A stretch of DNA of 64,000 nucleotides from Cryptomeria japonica (Eukaryota > Streptophyta > Pinopsida > Cupressales > Cupressaceae): NCBI RefSeq assembly GCF_030272615.1, contig NC_081408.1, forward strand, positions 401,541,889 through 401,605,888, in the 5' to 3' direction. How positions within the stretch are numbered: position 1 is the first letter of the stretch; every line of letters begins with the position of its first letter. Shown here in pieces: positions 1-11,902 of the stretch. Below the pieces are notes generated by a model, which was given only the letters and a program-made list of their open reading frames with translations, was not told the origin of the DNA and did no database searches. The translations under genes were made by a program, and so were the position numbers.

Positions 1-150
1 CTTAGCTTTTTGCATATTTAGTTTATTCATTCATCTAGCTTAATATTCATTCATCTAGATTAATATTCATTCATATCTAGCTTAATCTTGCATATCTAAC
101 TTAATATTGCATCCATATAGCTTAATCTTGCATGCATTTAGCTCAATTTT
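1..150 (+). repeat. Short degenerate tandem repeat in the LTR
   Basis: Units near 20-24 bases built on tattcattcatctagcttaa recur about six times, later ones shifting to cttgcatatctaactta forms. It is absent from the surviving piece of the 3' LTR, which begins at the position equivalent to base 151. Confidence 0.6.
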
Positions 151-370
151 ATGCTCATGTAGATTAAATCCTTCATCTTGGTGTAGTCTAGCCACTGGTA
201 TTGCTTAGACAAATCTAAGAGCAAGTATATACTCGCATCTTTTAGAAGGCAATAGGTTTATTTGTTATGGTTTTTATATTCATGATTATATATGTCTAAC
301 CATGCATGCAATGATTTATTGAAGTGTTTGTGTCTTACAACTTACAAATTATCACTTTTTCGCACACACA
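1..370 (+). repeat. Right part of the 5' LTR of element 1
   Basis: Bases 151-370 reappear at 20521-20739 with few differences, and the match ends after cacacaca, four bases before the primer-binding site. This is therefore the U5 side of a 5' LTR; its U3 lies outside the window. Confidence 0.8.
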
Positions 371-374
371 TTTA

Positions 375-392
375 TGGCGCCCACCGTGGGGC
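375..392 (+). other. Primer-binding site of element 1
   Basis: tggcgcccaccgtggggc lies four bases after the LTR end. It begins TGG, the complement of a tRNA 3' CCA, and is GC-rich in AT-rich DNA. I do not assign the tRNA. Confidence 0.75.
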
Positions 393-2507
393 TTGAAGAT
401 TACAATTTTCAGCCTTGCAGATCAGCTCTTTTTATTTTCCAAATTTCGTCTATACGATTCCTGCTAAAACTCATACAAGTTTTTGTTAGGCATAGTACGA
501 TAATTTGTAACATATCGTATGGCTTTGTGAGAAACCTCGTACGACTATATGTTTTCTCGTATGGCTCTGTAAGTAATGTCGTATGGTCTGTGGGGAATAA
601 TCATACGCCTCAATGATAATACTTGTATGATTTTCTTATTTATCGTATTGAAAGGCAGAGTGATTTCTAGGGTTTTTCTCATTGAATTTTGATGGTACTA
701 ATGCTAACCCTGGCTTGTTTTATGTCTGCTTGACAAAAAAAAAATTCACATCCTAACCAGTTTTTGCAAAACGTTTGGCGAAGAACACGCTTGTCGCTCA
801 AAAACAATATGACTACTAATTAGTTGTTTTTGCAGGTTGCCTAAGGAGATTCAATTAAACATTGTGTATTGTTTAATTCATTTCTAGGCACTTAAATTTC
901 AATATGGTAAATGAAAAAATAGGTCTTTCGTGTTTGAGAAAAGTCTAAAAGGTAGGAGAGTATGCTCTTGTCTGCACCGACAATTAGAAATCTAGACCCT
1001 TGCAGCTTTCCTAGTTTGAGATTTGTGTTCCTTTAGAGGGCCTGTCACAGTGGGAAAAGTAATCACCCTATAAGAATGACCCAAGTGAGTACAGCTAGAC
1101 CTAAGAATTCCAACTCACTATAATAAATAGGCCTTTCGGAATTAAAGTCTCGGAGGACGGGATTATTTGAGTTTTCTCTTTGAGATCTCTCATATTGGGC
1201 ATTTTGTAGGGCCTCATGGTCTCAATCATGCTTGTGTGTGTTTTGGTACCTTGTCGGGCTATAGGCCTCAATCACGCTTGCACAACTTCAAGGGGTGATT
1301 TCGAATGGAAGTCCTTATTAAGAACTTTAAGATAGAAGCTACCTGATTCACCTCTGAAAGGGGGATAATCTTTGTGTAAGAGAGATAGTAACTCTCCCAA
1401 GATACTTTCCATATTGTGCCCCCATTAGCATTTGGAGTCGGCTAATACAATGTTGAGAATCCATTGCGTGAGACTCAGCAGCCATCTTCTGGTTATCTAT
1501 TGGGTGTGTACCTGAGTCTGCAAGCAAAGGTTTTCTCTCTCAGTCAACTTCCTTAGAATTAGCATGTTGTGCTTGAAGTCACTTTACATCCATTGTGTTT
1601 GTTGTGTCTTTGTCCTAGAAATAGAAAGTGAAACTCTAAAACTAGAAAACAAAATATTAAAAACATCAAAAAAACTCAATGGTCAAAACTTTGTCCATGT
1701 CAGAAACTCGTCCCTGTCCAGTCCTGTGTTGTACAAGTCTTTTGTTTTGTCATACAACCCTCTGAGAATTGTTGTACTACCATACACATACTTTCATACG
1801 AGTCAAGTTCATCATTGCCATTTTTTTGTCTGACAAAGTCTAAACTATTGTAAGAGTCACTATTACCACTATCATTTTGTCGTCTAAGCAAGTCTAAACT
1901 GTCATGCGAGTTTAAACAGCAACTTGTACAATAAATTGTCTTTGTCATTTGGAGGTCAGTAAATTATCATTTGGAACGTAATATTTTGTCGTACGAATCT
2001 GATTATGTCATTCCAGAAGCCTCTCTTTTTGTGTGTTTTTCTAGATTTGTCATACTTGCCTAACCAATCTATAGTGACCATATATCTGGTATTTTTCATC
2101 TTGAGCATAAAAAATTTTGATAGTGTGCCCATGTCATTGTGTTACATGATTTTGTCGATCATATCTTAGCTATCTCAATCAATCCTACATCAATCTAATC
2201 AACCTAATCTGCTTAGATCACATCTTATACAGGATAGATCATTCCTGAAACCAGACTTGGTCTCAATCACTTTACTTAATCGTTACCTCAAACGTACAAC
2301 TAGCTCCGATTTGATCTTGACATCTGTATCACTTATAGCTCTCGGTCACGTCGATTATAAATGCTTATTCAAAATAGAATTTCTCATAAGAAAGGTAAGG
2401 GACAGTCCTTTTTATTGCAAACTAATTCATTCTTTATAGAAGACCTCGTCTCTAACAAACCTTTGTCGTCAAGTGTACCAATTTTTTATCAACTCTTATC
2501 TCCCACC
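393..2507 (+). other. Long untranslated leader of element 1
   Basis: About 2.1 kb lies between the primer-binding site and the gag start without a convincing gene. It holds many copies of a tcgtatgg or tttgtcrtacga motif (480-650 and 1730-2060). A block near 1020-1500 resembles the leader of element E (62340-62700), including a caactcactataataaatag stretch. Tat-type elements commonly have long leaders. Confidence 0.6.
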
Positions 2508-4123
2508 ATGTCTGGAGAAAGGAAAGAAAGAGAAGCTACTAAACACAATACTTATGATAATGTTAGCACCCATGCTATTGACAGTGACTCCTCATCTAGC
2601 GAGTCTGAAGCTTCTGAACCTACAAAAGCTATTATAAATAGTTGTCAAAAGGATAAGGATTTCTGAAAAAAGATAAAAATTATCATGGCCAGAGAAACAT
2701 AAGAGAATTTTCTAGAGTTCGAAAAAAAAGGCGCTAAACTTCCCATTCATTATGACATTGAAAGCCTTATCACTAAAGAAGAAGATACTCCATTAATGTT
2801 GGTAAACAAACAATTGCAAGCATTACAAACTAAAATCAAGGAAATGAAAAACAAGGATAAATCATCTACGCGGTATTCTTTGGACACGATCTGCCCGTTC
2901 CCATTTGACAAGAACCTTTACATGCCTCTATTTCCTTCAAGAGTGGAGACTCCTAAGTTTGACAAATATGATAGCAAATCAGATCCTCAAGACATTGTCC
3001 AAGAATTGTGTGCTTTATGTATGGATTTCATGCAAAATAAACATATCTCATGTGTCTCTTTCCAAGAAGTTTAGAAGGACAAGCCATGGAGTGGTTTTCA
3101 AGCCTTCTTGTGGGAATTAAATATTTTGAGGAGCTGGTTGAATTGTTTCTCTAACAATACTCCTATAACATTCATCATCCAGTCACCATGATCGAGCTCT
3201 ATAATACAAAATAGAAGACGGGAGAACCTTTTCTCACTTTCTTTCAATGTTGGAGGAAGATGTTCTTTAGATATTCATGAGCCATTCCTAATTCTGAGAA
3301 GATGGACATCTTTGTTAATAATCTGATTCCTAAGTTGAAATATAATATCCAAATGCAAGTATACCCTTCATTCAACAAGATGGTGGACAGTGCTATCAAA
3401 ATGGAAGATGTGCTTGTAAGGAAAGGAGATATATCACTTTATAAAGAAACACAACAAGGCTCTAGTTCCAAAGAGAAGAACAAATATTGGAAATACGACA
3501 AAGATAATAACAAAAATGTTGTTTATGATGGAGTGGTTGATACTATTAAACCAAAATCAAAACCAGCAGTATTTAATCTGACTAGTGGCACACAAGCCCT
3601 CAAAGCAGTTGAAAGCGCTACAAAAAACATTCCTAAGACATCCAAAGAGTGGTTTAAAGAGAAGCCTTGGCTTTCAAAGCCTAAACGCAAATTCACTCCT
3701 TTGGGAGAATCCTATGAATCGGCTCTTAAGACTCTATTGGCAAATGAACTGATCACATTGCTTGACAGCTCCAAACCATATGATCTTGAAGTCAAACCCA
3801 AATGGTAGAGGGAAAAAGAGTATTGTGAATATCATCGAAACGAGGGTCATATAACAAATAACTGCATGAAACTCAAACATGAGATTCAAGACCTTATCGA
3901 TGCTAGTGAAATTATTGTTGGAAATGATCCAACCAATGTTGATCATAAAGCTTTCAAAGATCCCTTACTTGCTTATGAGCAGGACAATTCCTCAAAATCC
4001 AAGGGAGGTGCCAAAATCAATTACACCTATACCAACAATGATAATATGATCAACATACTTGAACCTTCCCGATCTGAATATCGCAATGTGATCATAGTCA
4101 AAGATGAGAAAAACAAACCGTGA
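2508..4123 (+). pseudogene. gag: gag (capsid/nucleocapsid) of element 1, broken
   Basis: Gag forms the virus-like particle that packages the RNA. I take the ATG at 2508 (context ccaccATGtctgg), which opens an acidic serine-rich N-terminus. The capsid core follows: KFDKYDSKSDPQD near 2954, then, in changed frames, a WSGF segment and FLTFFQCWRKMF near 3235, both typical of the Ty3 gag domain. From 3302 it is open through NNLIPKLKYNIQMQVYPSFN. A stop at 3806 interrupts it just before a Tat-style zinc knuckle, CEYHRNEGHITNNC (3824-3865). There are at least three in-frame stops and a frame change near 3075. Domain order and knuckle make the call firm. Confidence 0.8.
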
Positions 4124-4278
4124 ATTGCGAATGTCGTGACCCGCGCTAAAAAAAAGATACTCTCAAAGGAGCTAGTTCCTCCTCTCCTGGTCAAACATCA
4201 TCAAATCCATTGACAACATAAAAGCTACCGACTTCTTCAAACAAACAACTAGATACAATCCTGGCTAAATCTAAATAG

Positions 4279-4938
4279 TTGGCTTCATCATCTTCTTCTG
4301 GTTACAACATTTTTGAACAAATAAAATGGACTACCACTCAAATCTCCATTTTTGAACTTCTTAAGATCTCTTCTACTCATAGAGAGATCCTAGACAAAGC
4401 TTTTCTCGCTACTAATGTCCCTAAAGACTTAGATTTGAATCAGTTTCAATCTATGGTGGGTCACCTAACTTCACCTCACTACCTAACCTTCTCTGAAGAA
4501 TATGACAATTCCTTGAATCATACACATAACCAGTCATTACACATTGAAGCTATGATCCATAAACACCAAGTCAAACATGTTTTGATAGATGGAGGTGCTA
4601 GGTTGAATATTTGTACCTACAATTTACTGATACAATTGGGATTTTTTGAGAATATCATTGATCCAACAAAGAAAATAACAATCAAAGCTTATGATGAAGA
4701 TGAAAAAACCTCTAAAGGTCTGGTACTATTACCAATCAAGGTGGGACCTATGGAAAGAGATTTTATTTGTTAGGTGCTTGACCTTCCCTTATCCTACAAC
4801 ATCTTGCTGGGTAGACCATGGATTCACGAAATGCAAGCAGTGCCATCTACATACCATCAATGCTTGAAATTTTCGTACAATGGATTTGAAGTCAGTGTTC
4901 CTATTGATACAAGATACACCTATAATTCTTTAAAATAG
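4279..4938 (+). pseudogene. Aspartic protease region of element 1, broken
   Basis: The retropepsin cuts the Gag-Pol polyprotein. The N-terminal linker YNIFEQIKWTTTQISIFELL is typical of Ty3 elements. The active-site segment reads LIDGGARLNICTYNLL (about 4579-4626), with Asp kept and the usual DSG/DTG as DGG, a Tat-type variant. After a stop at 4771 the same frame gives [19 protein letters not shown], the conserved LLGRPW flap-end motif, then STYHQCLKF. One nonsense codon separates the halves. Confidence 0.8.
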
Positions 4939-6619
4939 TGTGTTGATACCCTTGTTCCTCATAATAGAGCAGCCTCTACAGTTGAGAGTTCAAAAACTTT
5001 GATGAAAGACTTAGAAAAGAAACTGAAATTCACAGGTACTAGCATGGATGGATACAAGATAGAACATGTACTTTCACTGATGAATCTTCCTCCATCACCA
5101 AGATAGACTGGAAAACCATATGAGGTTATGAAGCCACAAAATTCAATGACAAACATCATCTATGATGGTACTTTGTGTAATCCTCTACTTCTCTTGCAAA
5201 TGAAATAGAAGAGGCAGTTGTTCTCGGATGGCTTTACAAAGGGGAAAATGAAGATAGAGAAGTGCAATGTTGTGAAATTTCTCCTAAACAATATGGTAAA
5301 GGCTATAAGATAATCCAACACATGGGATATTCAGGTACAGGTCCTCTGGGAAAGCATCAAAAAGGAATCATTAAACCTATCAAGCTACAAACTAAGTCTA
5401 CAAATGATAAAACTAGACTTGGATACCCTCTAGAGGAGTCATCAAATCAAAAACACACTTCTCATCAACAACCTAAGTGGAGGAAAAAGATACTACATCA
5501 AACATCACAGGAAGTAAACGCTCATCAAACTCGGGAAGAGAATGAGAAAGAACAATAAGAATTGGCAATCAAGAGAGAATAAGAAGCTTGTAATCAAGTT
5601 CCAAATGTATCAACAGTAACACTACACGAAGTAGAAATCCCAGAAGACATGAGAGAAGATGCGGAAGGAATTAAAGAAATGTTTGCACCATTAAACATTC
5701 TTGTCACATATACAAGAAGAATGCAAGAAGAGGATTCAGAAACAGACTTGAATGAGTATGAATGGAGTCCAGAGCCTCTATTAGATGCATCTACTGAAGA
5801 AACTCTTGAAGAACCTAATGATATCATAGATGAAGCACAAGAGATAATACGCTTGAAGTTGCAACGAGAAATAGAAGAAATTAGACTAAAAACACAAGAA
5901 GATGATGAGCAACAACTGAAAGAAGAAAAAGCACAGGAAAATTCCTCACTTACTGTATCTCTATCTAATGAGATAAAAAAAAATCAGATGTGGAAATATA
6001 AATGAAGAACTAGAGGCTAGACAAGCAGAACCAGTCATCAGTCCAGAGGAAGCTAAATGGGAATGAAGACAAAGATTAACAGAGTCATGTCAACAGGTAT
6101 GTCAACTACAAGTGATTATTGAACCAGGTGATGACAATGCCGTGAATTCCCTTGAACTCATTGAATCCTTATCCCTGGTACATCCTAAGCTTATTGACCA
6201 TACTTTAAAAGATCAACCCATAGATATCCCTACCTTTGCCAATGACTATACCTTATCTTGCTATCTTAATGCAGTTGAACACATGAACTCTTCCACTAGT
6301 GAACAAAGTGTGAACCTGACAGAACCAAATGTCGAGTATCTTAGTCTCAAAAATCAAAAAAAAAGAAAAATAAGTGTTTTGATGGCGAAAACCACACTGT
6401 GGTGGTGTCAAAATCTAAAATAGTAAAAATAAAAGACGTAACTAACAATGAAAACCTCTCTGAGGCACCTGAAGATGAGATACTTGATATTTTACCTGAT
6501 CACTTTCAAGAGCGATCATCAGTTTTGATTGAACCTACACAGTCGGTGAACATCAGAAGAGAAGAAACTCAACATATAATACATGTATCTCAATCCCTAT
6601 CAGCTGAAGAACTGAAATA
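4939..6619 (+). pseudogene. Protease-RT spacer with G-patch and acidic region
   Basis: The spacer has several stops. At about 5289-5385 it reads GYKIIQHMGYSGTGPLGKHQ and onward, matching the G-patch pattern (Gly-rich, aromatic after the first Gly, LGK then KGI). G-patches bind RNA or helicases and occur in the same place in some retroelements. Downstream is an acidic, Glu-rich stretch (5649-6005, ETLEEPNDIIDEAQEIIRLK) likely to be helical, then weakly conserved sequence. The G-patch call is solid; the rest is unassigned. Confidence 0.65.
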
Positions 6620-7558
6620 ATTTGCTAATTTCTTCACGAAGAAAAAGATCAATTTTGCATGGACATATGTTGATATGTCAGGTTTGGACCCTGACCTCAT
6701 AATGCATCATCTTTCTATCACTCCTGGGGTTAAACTTGTCAAGCAAAAGCTTTGAAAAATGCATCCTCATGTTGCATTACTTGTTAAGGCTGAGCTAGAA
6801 AAATTACTAAAAGAAGGATTCATCATAGCAATTGATTATGCTGAGTGGATATCTAATATTGTACCTATTTCCAAACCTGACAAATCAATATGTGTTTACA
6901 TAGATTTCAGAGACTTAAACAAGGCATGTCCAAAAGATGATTTTCCACTACCTAACATAGACATGATAGTGGACATGACTGCTGGCTATGAAATGTACTC
7001 TCTGATGGATGGTTTTTCCGGATACAATCAGAACAAATTTGAACCTAAGGATCAAGAGAAAACAATGTCCACCTGTGCCTGGGGAACTTTCTACTGGAAT
7101 GTTATGCCCTTTGGCTAAAATAATGTGGGTGCTACCTATCAAAGAGTTGTAACAATAATCTTTCATGACATGATGCACAAAAACATGGAGGACTATGTCG
7201 ATGATACCCTACTCAAATCTATGAAAAGATCAACACATCTCTCGGAATTGGGTCTAATCTTAGACAGGATGGAATAATTTAAACTCAAACTAAATCCTAA
7301 GAAATGTGCATTTGGAGTTACATTTGGCAAACTCCTAGGATACATTATTTCAGCAAAAGGAATTGAAGTGGATCTAGAAAAATTTTAAGCTATAATGGAA
7401 ATGCCGCCTCCAAATAATGTTAGTCAAATGAGTACTCTATAAGGGTTGCTCCAATCAATAAGATGCTTCATTTCTTAGCTAGCAGATAAGGCTCAACCAT
7501 TCACAAAATCATTACGCAAAGGAGTTACATACAATTAGGATGAAGGCTGTGAACAACA
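6620..7558 (+). pseudogene. pol: Reverse transcriptase of element 1, broken
   Basis: This is an RNA-templated DNA polymerase. The fingers and palm are clear: LEKLLKEGFI, VPISKPDKSICVYIDFRDLN, ACPKDDFPLPNIDMIVD, then YSLMDGFSGYNQ (first catalytic Asp). The YVDD box is intact at about 7194-7205 (MEDYVDDTLLKS). GL before NVGATYQR is cut by TAA at 7117. More stops follow (7275, 7386 and others). The frame is otherwise kept into RNase H, so damage is mostly nonsense. Confidence 0.85.
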
Positions 7559-8061
7559 CTTGCACCATATCAAGGAGTGTCTTACTAATCCACCTATCTT
7601 GATGCCACCAATTCAAGGCAAGCCTTTGATTCTTTATATATCAGCTACCAACACATCACTAGGGGCACTATTGGCTCAACGAGATGAGAACAAAAAGGAA
7701 AGAGCTATATACTATATCAGCAGGATGTTGGTGTCCTATGAGATGAACTACACTATCGTTGAGAAAGCTTGTTTGGAATTGGTCTTTGCATCGCAGAAAT
7801 TAAGACATTACATGCTAGCACATTCTATTAAACTGGTGGATAAGATTGATCCTCTAAAGTATCTTCTAAGCAAAGAAACACTTACAAGGAGATTGGCTAA
7901 ATGGGTTATAATAATCACAGAATTTGACATTGAGTATGTAGAACACAAAGTTATCAAATGGCAAGTCATTGTAGATCAACTTGTTGATGCTCCGCTTGAA
8001 GACAATCAACCTTTGCACATAGAATTTTCGGATGAATCCATAAAGAATCTTACTCAGTGAT
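7559..8061 (+). pseudogene. RT-linked RNase H of element 1
   Basis: It degrades RNA in RNA:DNA hybrids. It reads open through ILYISATNTSLGALLAQRDE, AIYYISRMLVSYEMNYTIVE, KLRHYMLAHSIKL and ending VIVDQLVDAPLE. This is the Ty3 RNase H layout, but the first acidic residue is changed (YISATN where an Asp is expected before the small residue). It ends with a stop at 8058. Confidence 0.75.
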
Positions 8062-8069
8062 CCTAGAAA

Positions 8070-8447
8070 ATGTTCTTTGGTGGATCTTTTACTCAACAAG
8101 GTTGTGGTGCTGGAATCCTTTTTATCACTCCTCTAAGATACTCAATTCCAAAGGCATACAAGATCCTCTTTCCTTATACAAACAATATTGCAGAATATGA
8201 AGCCTTGGTAAATGGAATCAAGTTGGCTATTGAATGGAAAGTTGTTGAGCTATACATCTATGGACACTCCCAGCTAATAATCAACCAGATCAATGATATA
8301 TATCAAACTCGGGATGAAAAATTGATGCCTTATAAAATAATGGTTGATGACCTTAAGAAATACTTTATCTTTGTATCATTTCAGCAGATTCCTAGATCAT
8401 CAAACCAAGTAGCAGATGTTATGGCTACATGGGTATCTATACCATAG
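8070..8447 (+). pseudogene. Second (archaeal-type) RNase H of element 1
   Basis: A separate RNase H between the RT-linked RNase H and integrase is the hallmark of Tat elements. The core is seen as FFGGSFTQQGCGAGILF, NNIAEYEALVNGIKLAIEW, LYIYGHSQLIINQIND and IPRSSNQVADVMATW. Normally FDGS, AEYEAL, GDSQL and N-x-x-AD supply the acidic residues. Here FDGS has become FGGS and GDSQL has become GHSQL, so two catalytic Asp are lost while Glu and the last Asp remain. Confidence 0.8.
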
Positions 8448-9845
8448 CTACAAGAATTTGAGTTCCACTATGAGTTCTTGGTGGAAGAGATACATTATCT
8501 TTCTTATGATTCCCCTGAGTCCAAGATGCTTTGTTTTATCATTGGACATGACTCATCCTGCTACATCCATATCTACTCTTACTTACGTGACCAAATTATC
8601 CCTGATAATCTTACCCATAATGAGAAAAGAAACCTGATTCGAAATGCTTCACAGTATGTCATCATCACTAACGATCTATATAGGTGAGGTTTAGATAGCA
8701 CTTTGCTTAGGTGTTTAGAACTTGAAGAATCCCAACGTGCGTTATCTAAAGTTTAAGAAGGTATTTGTGGATCTCACTCAAACGGTCTAACTCTAGCTTG
8801 GAAACTGCTAAGGGCTGGCTATTACTGGCCAGATATGGAAAAGGATGTTGTTAAATTTGCTAAAACCTATGAGAAATTTCAGCTACATGGGAATCTCATA
8901 CATGCTCTAGCAAGGGAACTAATACCTTTTATCACACATTGGCCTTTTCAGCAATGGTTGTTTGACCTTGTTGGCCAAATCTATCCTACATAATCTAATG
9001 GACACAAGTTCATCATAACTACCACTGAATACTTCACTAAGTGGGTTGAATTAGTTCTTTTAATCAAAGCAACTGACAAATAAGTGGCTATGTTCATTCT
9101 TAACTATATCATCTGCAGGTATGGAATCCCTTCTTCAATTGTGACTAACAATGGAGGACAGTTCAAAAACAAAGATCTAGATGAGCTATATGACAAGTTC
9201 AAAATCAAATAGCATTGGTCTTCCATATATTACCCTCAAGGTAATGGACAAGTTGAAGCATCTAACAAAACTATGTTAACCATCTTGTACAGAACAGTCA
9301 ACAAATCTGGGAAGGATTGGCACTTGCATCTCAATCCTGCACTATGGGATTATAGAAAAATTATCAGAACACCTACTAGGGCTAAACATTTTGCTTTGGT
9401 ATATGGGGCCAAAGCAGTCTTGCCTATTGAGGTGGAAATTCCTTCTTTGAGAGTTTCTTTGCAAGGTCTTATTACTGATGAAGATCATAGAATATCTAGA
9501 TTGCAAGAACTCGAGTTGATGGATGAATGTCGGCAAGTGGCTTTTGATCATCTCAGAGCTTATCAAAAGAGAATGTCTAGAGGTTATAACAAGAAAGTTC
9601 GACAAAGAGAATTTCAGGTTGGTGACCTTGTTTTGAGAGGAAATCCTAAAAGTCAACAGTTTCAAGAACAAAAAGGGAAGTTTGAACCCAACTGGTTGGG
9701 TCCCTACATTGTTACTGCAATCTTTGGCTCTGGCGCTTATCAACTCTCAACAGCAGAAGGAGAACAACTCTATGAACCGATCAACACTATCTACTTAATA
9801 AATTCTACACTTATCATTCTCAGCTCTAGCAACTTGTACAGCTAA
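8448..9845 (+). pseudogene. Integrase of element 1, broken
   Basis: Integrase joins the cDNA ends to host DNA. After a decayed start comes the zinc-binding region (SHSNGLTLAWKLLRAGYYWP, with the C-x2-C lost). The catalytic core shows FDLVGQIYP (first Asp kept), SSIVTNNGGQF (second Asp changed to Asn) and YYPQGNGQVEASNK (Glu kept). The C-terminal part, 9273-9845, is open: VRQREFQVGDLVLR then KGKFEPNWLGPYIV, the GPY/F module. No chromodomain follows. Stops lie at about 8689, 8753, 8991, 9079 and 9210. Confidence 0.82.
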
Positions 9846-11194
9846 AAAGTCAAAAAAAAAAAAAAAAAAATTGCATATCATTTTATTCAAAGCACTGCAT
9901 CACATATATATATATATTTTTTTTAAATGCATCGCATTCACAAAATTTCTGCATTTTCATATAGCAGCATTAATAAAACAAGGCAACTGTCCAAGTTTAT
10001 CATTTGTTTGCATTCAAGACAAACAAGGGTCATCTTTTTTCTTAGATATTTGGACATGAAGTCTTTGAGATCCTAAGGTCATTCATTTTCAACATTACCT
10101 TGTGACAACGCTTTACTTATGGTTGGGTAGTGATTTCACTATTTGAGACTTGTTAACCCAAAATCTATCAATTGCTATATCTCAAACACATTAACAAAAT
10201 CTCTAATTCATTATAGACACCTAGTTGATCATCTGACTAGTGAAAAATCTAAAATTCTACTTCAATGTCGTTGTAATTGTCACACCCAAGTAGGTTTCAT
10301 TACTTACAAGTCAAGGCAAGAAAAGAAAAAAGCAAAAGTGTTATGCCAAATATTCATCTCAAGGCAAAAGAGCAATGATATATAACTGAATTATCACGCA
10401 TACAAGTGCGACAATATTGACTATGGGAACAGGCGAGTAACTCCATCAGGGCTATGGACACCTACTAGCAATGGAGCAATATTCAAGAAATTACAGTCTA
10501 TAACCTCGTCGAAGCTCTAAAAGCTTGTTGGCAGCGAAGCTCTATTCGGGATGCTTTTGAAGTTAGAATAATCCATGTAGCTAGTCATATAGGATGCCAA
10601 GGATCTTTAATGAACACAAGAGTAGGAATTAACTCATTTGGTACATGGGAAAAAGAAGATCAAAGTTTCAAGAACCAATGGGGAATTTTTTTGCGTCTCC
10701 ATTTGTAAATCCTAGTCACTAAGTGTATTAATTTGGATGTTCCAAGGGACCTTAAGGATCGATTGACCGCTTATCTATGAAATGCTTTGTACCTCCAATT
10801 CATTTGGTGTATTAAATGCTAAACAAGCACAGTCATCCTTGTTCGAATAGGAAATGCATCTTCATCATGCATATTGCATTAGCATAGGTCATATCAAGAA
10901 TTCATTATCTCCACATGCATTATGCAGATCATCCTGTCATATAGGTCTGCATACTAGGGGCATAGCTGAGAAGAAAAAATCATAAAATGTCTTGAAAAAA
11001 AATTGTAAATATCATATCAACGTAAATTTGGCATTTCCTATTTTATTTCCCGCTTTCTTGCATCTTTGCTTTACTGTTTGAGATATGATTGACATTTTTC
11101 TTTGTGTGTTATCTTTTAAATTTGTTTTCAATTATTATTCCCTCTAAGTAACTCGAGGAAGTCTATCTTGACTAAGAGGAGCAAGGACTGGGGG
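9846..11194 (+). other. 3' untranslated region of element 1, ending in a polypurine tract
   Basis: No gene is seen in this 1.35 kb. It starts with a poly-A run (9851-9870) and a short TA repeat (9905-9918). The block 10030-10140 (agtctttgagatcctaaggt onward) is clearly related to 63905-63995 in element E, showing that the two families share a 3' UTR. The likely polypurine tract is aagaggagcaaggactgggg at 11174-11193. A weaker candidate, ctaggggca, is near 10952. Confidence 0.55.
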
Positions 11195-11282
11195 CATAAT
11201 ACTTTTCTTTGTTTTCTACTTGTAGGAATAATTTCAATGATCTGAAAACATCTCATAAGCTGGGTGTCTGTGATAAGTGCCT
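11195..11282 (+). repeat. Left fragment of the 3' LTR of element 1
   Basis: This 88-bp stretch lies between the polypurine tract and the TG start of element 2. Its identity as LTR is inferred from position, because the matching U3 of the 5' LTR lies outside the window. Confidence 0.45.
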
Positions 11283-11902
11283 TGTTGCCCCATATTTGAC
11301 ATACCCAAAATTTGAACTTCAAATTGGTCCCGATGCTAAATGAAGGCCCAAATATGTGTCTGTGTAACGAGTGAGCATGTGATCCAATGTTGTTGTTAGT
11401 CAAAATGTGAAAAATGGATGAGTTTTGAAACTTACAAATAATTGATGGAAATCGCTTTCTGGACATGTCCTAAGCATCGTTTTGTGCCATGGGACCAATT
11501 TTTTCTTGAACCCAATTCACAGTTTGCCATATTTTCAACTTTCAAATTTTGATGTCCCTTTCTCTAAAATAATTTAAATTCCTCATCCTAGGTATCTTCA
11601 TGAGTAATAAATGATGGTATTTTCTCATTTCCCTACCATCAACATGTGTTTCAAATTTCAAAGCCTAACTCCTTACCATTTAAAAGTTATGGTGGTTTTT
11701 CCTAAATTTGGGTTATTAAATTTTAATGGGAAATATTTAAATTATTTTTCAAAAATAATTTAATATTTTAATTTGGTTTCTATATTTCCTATTGAGATCA
11801 TTTTGGGGGAAAAATTTATTTAAAAATACCTCTCCTCTCCCTTTCTCCCACTTCCTGGTCAACGACTCCTAAAAGTCAAAATCATAACCTTTGAGAGATT
11901 AA

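Noticed and set aside
11128-11466. Minus-strand frame of 112 codons
   Set aside because: It crosses the border between element 1's 3' UTR and element 2's LTR and matches nothing; a chance frame.
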